Shown here piece after piece: positions 60,014-64,000 of a DNA stretch of 64,000 nt (positions within the stretch are counted from its first letter, which is position 1; each line of letters begins with the position of its first letter). The notes under the pieces were generated by a model that had not been told where the DNA came from, did not search any database, and saw only the letters and a program-made list of their open reading frames with translations. Location of the stretch: positions 124,001 to 188,000 of the forward strand of contig NZ_JBGTYM010000005.1 in the NCBI RefSeq assembly GCF_044142105.1, written 5' to 3'. Both the position numbers and the translations under genes were made by a program. Origin of the DNA: Pseudogemmobacter sp044142105. Lineage in GTDB: Bacteria; Pseudomonadota; Alphaproteobacteria; Rhodobacterales; Rhodobacteraceae.

Positions 60014-61450
60014 ATGACGTCAGCAGAGCTTCTGGACCTGAGCGCGACCGAGCTTTCTCGGGCGATCCATGTGCGGCAGGTGGCGCCTTCCGAAGTTATG
60101 GCGGCGCATCTGGCGCAGGTTCGCGCCGTGAACGGACCGGTGAATGCGCTGGTTTCCTGTCGTGACCCGGACGCGGCGATGGCCGAGGCCCGGGCGCTGG
60201 ACGATGTACCGCCGACGGGCTGGCTGCATGGCATTCCGCTGCCCGTGAAGGATTTGCAGGCGACGGCGGGGCTGCGCACCACCTGGGGTTCGCCGGTCTA
60301 TGCCGACCATGTGCCCGCGAAGGACGATCTTCTGGCGGCGCGGATGCGGGCGGCGGGAGCGGTCTTCACCGCCAAGACCAATGTGCCGGAATGGGGCCAG
60401 GGCTCGCACAGCTACAACCCTGTCTTCGGCGTCACGCGCAACCCCTATGACCTGTCGCGCAGCGCGGGCGGATCTTCGGGCGGGGCGGCGGCGGCCCTGG
60501 CCTGCCGGATGGCCTGGGTGGCGGATGGTTCCGACATGATGGGGTCTTTGCGCAACCCGGCGGGGTTCTGCAATGTCTATGGCTTGCGCCCGACCTGGGG
60601 TCTGGTGCCAAGCGATGCCGAGGGCGACACCCATCTGGCGACGCTGGCGACCGAGGGGCCGATGGCGCGCACGGTCGAGGACCTGGCGCGGTTCCTGCTG
60701 GTTCAGGCCGGGGAGAACCCGGAAGTGCCCTTTCCGCGCGCGGTGCCCGATCTGCTGTCGGGGCTGGAGCGGGGCGTGAAGGGGCTGCGGATCGGCTGGC
60801 TGGCAGATTGGGGCGGCGCCTATGCAATGGAGCCGGGCATTCTGGAGGCCTGCGCGGGCGGGTTGAAGGTGCTGGAGGATCTGGGCGCGGTGGTGGAACC
60901 TCTGGCGCCGCCCTTCGCCGCCGAAAAGCTGTGGTCCTCCTGGGTGACCCTGCGGGCGATGCTGTCAGCGGGGGGCAAGAAGGCGCTGTATGACGATCCG
61001 GCGAAACGCGCCGTGACCAAACCCGAAACGATCTGGGAGATCGAGCAGGGCCTCGGGCTGTCGGCCCAGGCGGTCTATGAGGCGAGCGTGATCCGCAGCC
61101 GCTGGTACGCCCATGCGGCGCGACTGCTCACCCGCTTCGATGCGCTGGTGCTGCCCACCGCGCAGGTCTGGCCCTTCCCGGCAGACTGGGACTGGCCGAA
61201 AGAGATCGCCGGGCGGCAGATGGACACCTATCACCGCTGGATGGAAGTGGTGATCCCGGCCAGCCTGATCGGCCTGCCAGCCTTGTCTGTGCCTTTGGGT
61301 TTCGGGCCGCAGGGCCTGCCCTCGGGGATGCAGATCATCGGCCGGTCGGGTGACGATGCCGGGGTGCTGGCGATCGGACAGGCCTATCATCGCGCGACGG
61401 GCTGGCCGCAGAAGCGCCCGCCTCTGGTGGCCGAGGCGCTTTCGCGTTAG
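60014..61450 (+). CDS. Amidase-signature hydrolase 2
   Basis: A 478-residue amidase. Lys in LPVKDLQATAG, the Gly/Ser run SAGGSSGGAAAALACRMAWVADGSD and Ser in MMGSLRNPAG form the expected triad. It differs enough from the amidase at 54506 to suggest a separate specificity. ATG 60014 has only a distant AGAGG. The Gfo/Idh gene follows after 22 bases, so read-through into the sugar cluster is possible. Confidence 0.92.
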   Translation: MTSAELLDLSATELSRAIHVRQVAPSEVMAAHLAQVRAVNGPVNALVSCRDPDAAMAEARALDDVPPTGWLHGIPLPVKDLQATAGLRTTWGSPVYADHVPAKDDLLAARMRAAGAVFTAKTNVPEWGQGSHSYNPVFGVTRNPYDLSRSAGGSSGGAAAALACRMAWVADGSDMMGSLRNPAGFCNVYGLRPTWGLVPSDAEGDTHLATLATEGPMARTVEDLARFLLVQAGENPEVPFPRAVPDLLSGLERGVKGLRIGWLADWGGAYAMEPGILEACAGGLKVLEDLGAVVEPLAPPFAAEKLWSSWVTLRAMLSAGGKKALYDDPAKRAVTKPETIWEIEQGLGLSAQAVYEASVIRSRWYAHAARLLTRFDALVLPTAQVWPFPADWDWPKEIAGRQMDTYHRWMEVVIPASLIGLPALSVPLGFGPQGLPSGMQIIGRSGDDAGVLAIGQAYHRATGWPQKRPPLVAEALSR

Positions 61451-61472
61451 GGCTGGCGCAAAAGGGGGGACC

Positions 61473-62408
61473 ATGCGGGTTCTGGTCATCGGCTCGGGGT
61501 CGATCGGGCGGCGTCATTCCGAAAATCTGGCCGCGCTGGGGGCGGTGCCGAAGCTGCTGTCCTGGCGCGAAGCCGGCCTTGCCGGGGCCGAGGCAGCCAT
61601 GGCCGAGGCCGAGGCGGTGGTGATCGCGACCGCGACAGACATCCGCCTGCCGCTGATCGCGGCGGCGGCGGCGCGCGGCCTGCCCCTCTATATCGAGAAG
61701 CCGCTGGCCTTTTCGCCCGAGGAGGTTGAAGAAATCAACCTTGTCGCCGCGCCGGTGGCCGGGCGGTCCATGCTGGGCTACATGATGCGCTATCATCCGG
61801 CGCTCAGGGCGCTGGCCGAGGCGGACCTGTCCGACCTGTTCCAATTCGCGCTGACGATCGGCCATGACGTCACGCAATGGCGGGCCAACTGGAGGTTTTC
61901 CGAAAGCTACGCGGCGCGCGGGCAAGGTGGCGGGGTGTTGCTGGACCTCTGCCATGAGCTGGATATGGCGGCCTGCCTGTTTCCGGGACTGGAGTTGACG
62001 GGCGTTGAAGCGCTCGGTCATCCGGCCTTTCCGGGGGTAGATTTCGCCAGCCGTATCTCGCTGCGGCGCGGGGCGCTGGTGGGCGATGTGTCGATGGATT
62101 ACCTGACCCCCGGCCTGCATCGCCGCGCCCATCTGCGTGGAGCGGAGCGGATGCATGATTTCGACTTTGCCGCGCAGGCCTATCGGGTGACGGATGCGGC
62201 GGGTGGCCGGATGCTGGACCTGCCGCTGGAGAGAAACGCGATGTTCCTCGACGCGATGCGCGACTTTCTGGCCTTGGCGGCCGGGCGCGCGCCGTCGGAG
62301 ACCCCGTTGCTGCCGCGGCTGGACCGGGTGATGGATTCGGCCCGGCTGGTGGCAAAGGCCTGGGCCGCGCGGCGCTTTGTCGGTGAGATCACGAAGGAGA
62401 TCCCATGA
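61473..62408 (+). CDS. Gfo/Idh/MocA oxidoreductase, PtmF-like
   Basis: A 311-residue NAD(P)-binding oxidoreductase: MRVLVIGSGSIGRRHSENLAALG, then YIEKPLAFSPEEVEEI and GGGVLLDLCHELD. Together with the two following genes it resembles the ptmF/ptmB/ptmA set of Campylobacter legionaminic-acid synthesis. ATG 61473 follows AAAGGGGGGA. Its stop overlaps the cytidylyltransferase ATG. Confidence 0.85.
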   Translation: MRVLVIGSGSIGRRHSENLAALGAVPKLLSWREAGLAGAEAAMAEAEAVVIATATDIRLPLIAAAAARGLPLYIEKPLAFSPEEVEEINLVAAPVAGRSMLGYMMRYHPALRALAEADLSDLFQFALTIGHDVTQWRANWRFSESYAARGQGGGVLLDLCHELDMAACLFPGLELTGVEALGHPAFPGVDFASRISLRRGALVGDVSMDYLTPGLHRRAHLRGAERMHDFDFAAQAYRVTDAAGGRMLDLPLERNAMFLDAMRDFLALAAGRAPSETPLLPRLDRVMDSARLVAKAWAARRFVGEITKEIP

Positions 62409-63100
62409 TCCTGGGCCATATCGGGGCGCGCAAGGGCAGCAAGGGCGTGCCGCGCAAGAATTTCCGCATGATCTGCGGCAAGCCGCTGATCGACTGGTCG
62501 CTGGACCAGTTGTTCGCGCATCCGATGGTGGATGCGGTCGTGGTCTCGACCGATGACGAGGAAATCTACGATCATGCGGTGGCCAAAGGCGCGCTGAATA
62601 TCGGCCTGCGGCCCGCGCATCTGGCGACGGATACGGCGGGGAAATTCGGGGTCTGGCAGCACGCGCTGGAGGTCTCGGAACCCCTGTGTGGCGAGGTCGA
62701 GGCCTTTCTGGACTTGGACTGCACCTCGCCGCTGCGCCTGCCGGAAGACATCACCGGGGCCTTGCAGCTTTACAAAAGCGAACATCCTGACCTGGTGATG
62801 AGCTGCTGCGAAGCGCGGAAGAACCCATATTTCAACCTTGTCGAGCCGGATGCCTCGGGCGCGCTGCATGTGTCGAAGCCCCTGCCTGGCGGGGTGGTGG
62901 CGCGGCAGCGGGCGCCGGTGGTCTATGAACACGCGGCCTCGACCTATGTGGTCGCGCCGGACTATCTGCGGCGCTCGAAGGGTCTGTGGGAGGGGCGCGT
63001 GATCCCCTTTCTGATGCCGCCCGAGCGTTGCGTCGACATCGACAGCCCCTTCGATTTCCGGCTGGTCGAATTTCTGCTGAAGGAGGCCACAAATGGCTGA
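62405..63100 (+). CDS. CMP-sugar synthase (acylneuraminate cytidylyltransferase family)
   Basis: A 231-residue cytidylyltransferase. N-terminal GHIGARKGSKGVPRKNFRMICGKPLI is the CTP-binding signature of NeuA/PtmB proteins; VDAVVVSTDDEEI and VIPFLMPPERCVDIDSPFDF follow. It activates a nonulosonic acid such as legionaminate or sialate with CMP (family knowledge; substrate inferred). Overlaps the oxidoreductase gene (ATGA) and the SDR gene. Confidence 0.88.
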   Translation: MILGHIGARKGSKGVPRKNFRMICGKPLIDWSLDQLFAHPMVDAVVVSTDDEEIYDHAVAKGALNIGLRPAHLATDTAGKFGVWQHALEVSEPLCGEVEAFLDLDCTSPLRLPEDITGALQLYKSEHPDLVMSCCEARKNPYFNLVEPDASGALHVSKPLPGGVVARQRAPVVYEHAASTYVVAPDYLRRSKGLWEGRVIPFLMPPERCVDIDSPFDFRLVEFLLKEATNG

Positions 63101-63884
63101 ATCTCTGAAGGGTCGCACGGCTTTCATCACCGGATCTGGAGGCGTCCTGGGCAGCACCTATGTCCGGCGGATGCTGGCGGAAGGCGCGCGGGTGATCGCG
63201 TCGGACCTGCCGGGCAAGCGGGCCGAGGCATTGCTCGAGGCGCATGGAGCCAATGAAGCCTTCCGCTTCTATGAGCTGGACGTGGCCGATGAGGCGCAGG
63301 TGGAAGGCATCTTCCAGCGCATCCTGAAGGATGGCTGGGAGCCGAATGTCGTGTTGAACAACGCGGCGATCACCGGAGAGCTTTTGATGGGCGCCGGCAA
63401 GGGTTTCCCCGACTTCTGCGACTTGACAGTGTCAGATTGGGAAAAGACCCTGCGCACCAACCTGACCGGCCCCTTCATGGTTGCACGCCAGATGGACCGC
63501 GACATCGTGGGGAAATGGCCCTGCACGCTGATCAACGTGGCCTCGATGTATGCGCTGAACGGGGCGCATCACCCGATCTACGAGGGCATGCCATTCAAGA
63601 ATTTCTCGGCCTATGGCGTGACCAAGGCAGGCATCCACGGGCTGACGGTCTGGCTGGCGGGCTATTGGGCGCCGCGCGGGGCGACGGTCAACACGATCGC
63701 GCCGGGCGCGGTGTTCAACAACCATTCGGACGAGTTCCAGCGCCGCGTCGGCGAGCTGATCATGCTGAACCGCATGGCGAAGCCCGACGAGATCGCCGAT
63801 GCGATGCTTTTCCTGGCCTCGGCGGCCTCGGGCTATATGACCGGGCAGCTGGTCAATGTGGATGGCGGGTTCAGCGCCTGGTGA
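63093..63884 (+). CDS. Short-chain dehydrogenase, PtmA-like
   Basis: A 263-residue SDR. Coenzyme motif TGSGGVLGSTYV, NNAAITGE, catalytic Ser in NVASMYAL and YGVTKAG (Tyr-x3-Lys). Likely acts on a sugar intermediate of nonulosonic-acid synthesis, judged from its neighbours. The start overlaps the CMP-sugar synthase gene by 8 bases. Confidence 0.88.
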   Translation: MAESLKGRTAFITGSGGVLGSTYVRRMLAEGARVIASDLPGKRAEALLEAHGANEAFRFYELDVADEAQVEGIFQRILKDGWEPNVVLNNAAITGELLMGAGKGFPDFCDLTVSDWEKTLRTNLTGPFMVARQMDRDIVGKWPCTLINVASMYALNGAHHPIYEGMPFKNFSAYGVTKAGIHGLTVWLAGYWAPRGATVNTIAPGAVFNNHSDEFQRRVGELIMLNRMAKPDEIADAMLFLASAASGYMTGQLVNVDGGFSAW

Positions 63885-64000
63885 GCAGCGGCGCAATGGC
63901 GGCCAAGGTCTTTGCCGTTGCCCCGGAATGATCGGCGAGAAAGGCCTGGATCTGTTCGGGTTTCGGGCCGGACCAGCCTTGCGGGTCTAAGGCGCGCGCA
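63871..64000 (-). CDS. 3' end of a gene cut by the window edge
   Basis: The minus strand stays open from the window edge to a TGA at 63871-63873 (42 codons). The peptide LDPQGWSGPKPEQIQAFL... has plausible composition and secondary structure for a real protein C-terminus. It overlaps the end of the SDR gene by 14 bases, convergently. Product unknown. Confidence 0.45.
   Translation of the reverse strand, partial: ARALDPQGWSGPKPEQIQAFLADHSGATAKTLAAIAPLLTRR

Overview
The window reads as chromosomal DNA of a high-GC alphaproteobacterium of the Rhodobacterales (Rhodobacter / Paracoccus / Gemmobacter-like). Reasons: strong GC bias at third codon positions, an HdaA-type replication regulator, a CarD regulator, a single LolC/E-type permease beside lolD, a SUV3-like helicase, CbiZ-type cobamide salvage, a short (about 450-residue) bacterial prolyl-tRNA synthetase, and dense ATGA/GTGA-coupled operons. 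No rRNA, tRNA, prophage, IS element or CRISPR array was seen.

Layout. 1-6.4 kb: SCP2 protein plus lysophospholipase-like hydrolase (-), then TPR protein, SUV3-like helicase, S4 RNA-binding protein, ferredoxin fdxA and carD (+). 6.4-8 kb: ankyrin protein, hypothetical protein and riboflavin synthase (-). 8.1-12.7 kb: capsule export and Kdo-linker genes kpsS, a Wza/KpsD-like lipoprotein gene and kpsC (+). 12.7-16 kb: MATE exporter and a LuxR regulator fused to a hydrolase fold that has lost catalytic residues (-). 16-21.5 kb: GST, luciferase-like monooxygenase, parE, an AT-rich foreign-looking membrane protein and a 43-residue basic protein (+). 21.7-24.1 kb: cytochrome c, lolD and lolC/E (-). 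24.3-28.7 kb: small lipoprotein, MDR oxidoreductase, TrhA/hemolysin III and a protein with 144-bp tandem repeats. 28.8-33.6 kb: proS, MFS exporter with divergent merR, and a membrane-bound LuxR / cytochrome b561 / PepSY operon. 33.8-38 kb: AI-2E family transporter, hdaA and ppk. 38-41.6 kb: Gfo/Idh oxidoreductase, pssA, psd and rpoH (-). 41.9-48.1 kb: CYTH protein, kup, rluD, a DUF6476-like membrane protein and a hybrid histidine kinase. 48.1-54.3 kb: a minus-strand cobamide uptake and salvage operon behind a cobalamin riboswitch. 54.5-61.5 kb: a spermidine/putrescine-type ABC transporter between two amidases. 61.5-64 kb: oxidoreductase, CMP-sugar synthase and SDR genes resembling the ptmF/ptmB/ptmA set of nonulosonic-acid synthesis, then a gene cut by the window edge.

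How the genes work together. Several modules are self-contained: phosphatidylethanolamine synthesis (pssA then psd), cobamide uptake and remodelling (riboswitch, btuB, btuF, btuC, btuD, cbiZ, leaderless binding protein), lipoprotein sorting (lolD, lolC/E) and capsule assembly (kpsS, kpsD-like, kpsC). The most unusual items are the LuxR/dead-hydrolase fusion, two arrays of four GGAAGAC units phased at exactly 11 bp in two distant intergenic regions, paired 15-bp palindromes flanking proS, five exact-length 48-codon repeats in one membrane protein, a low-GC membrane gene beside parE, and rluD sharing its start-codon bases with a divergent gene.

All functions come from reading the sequence. No database search was run.
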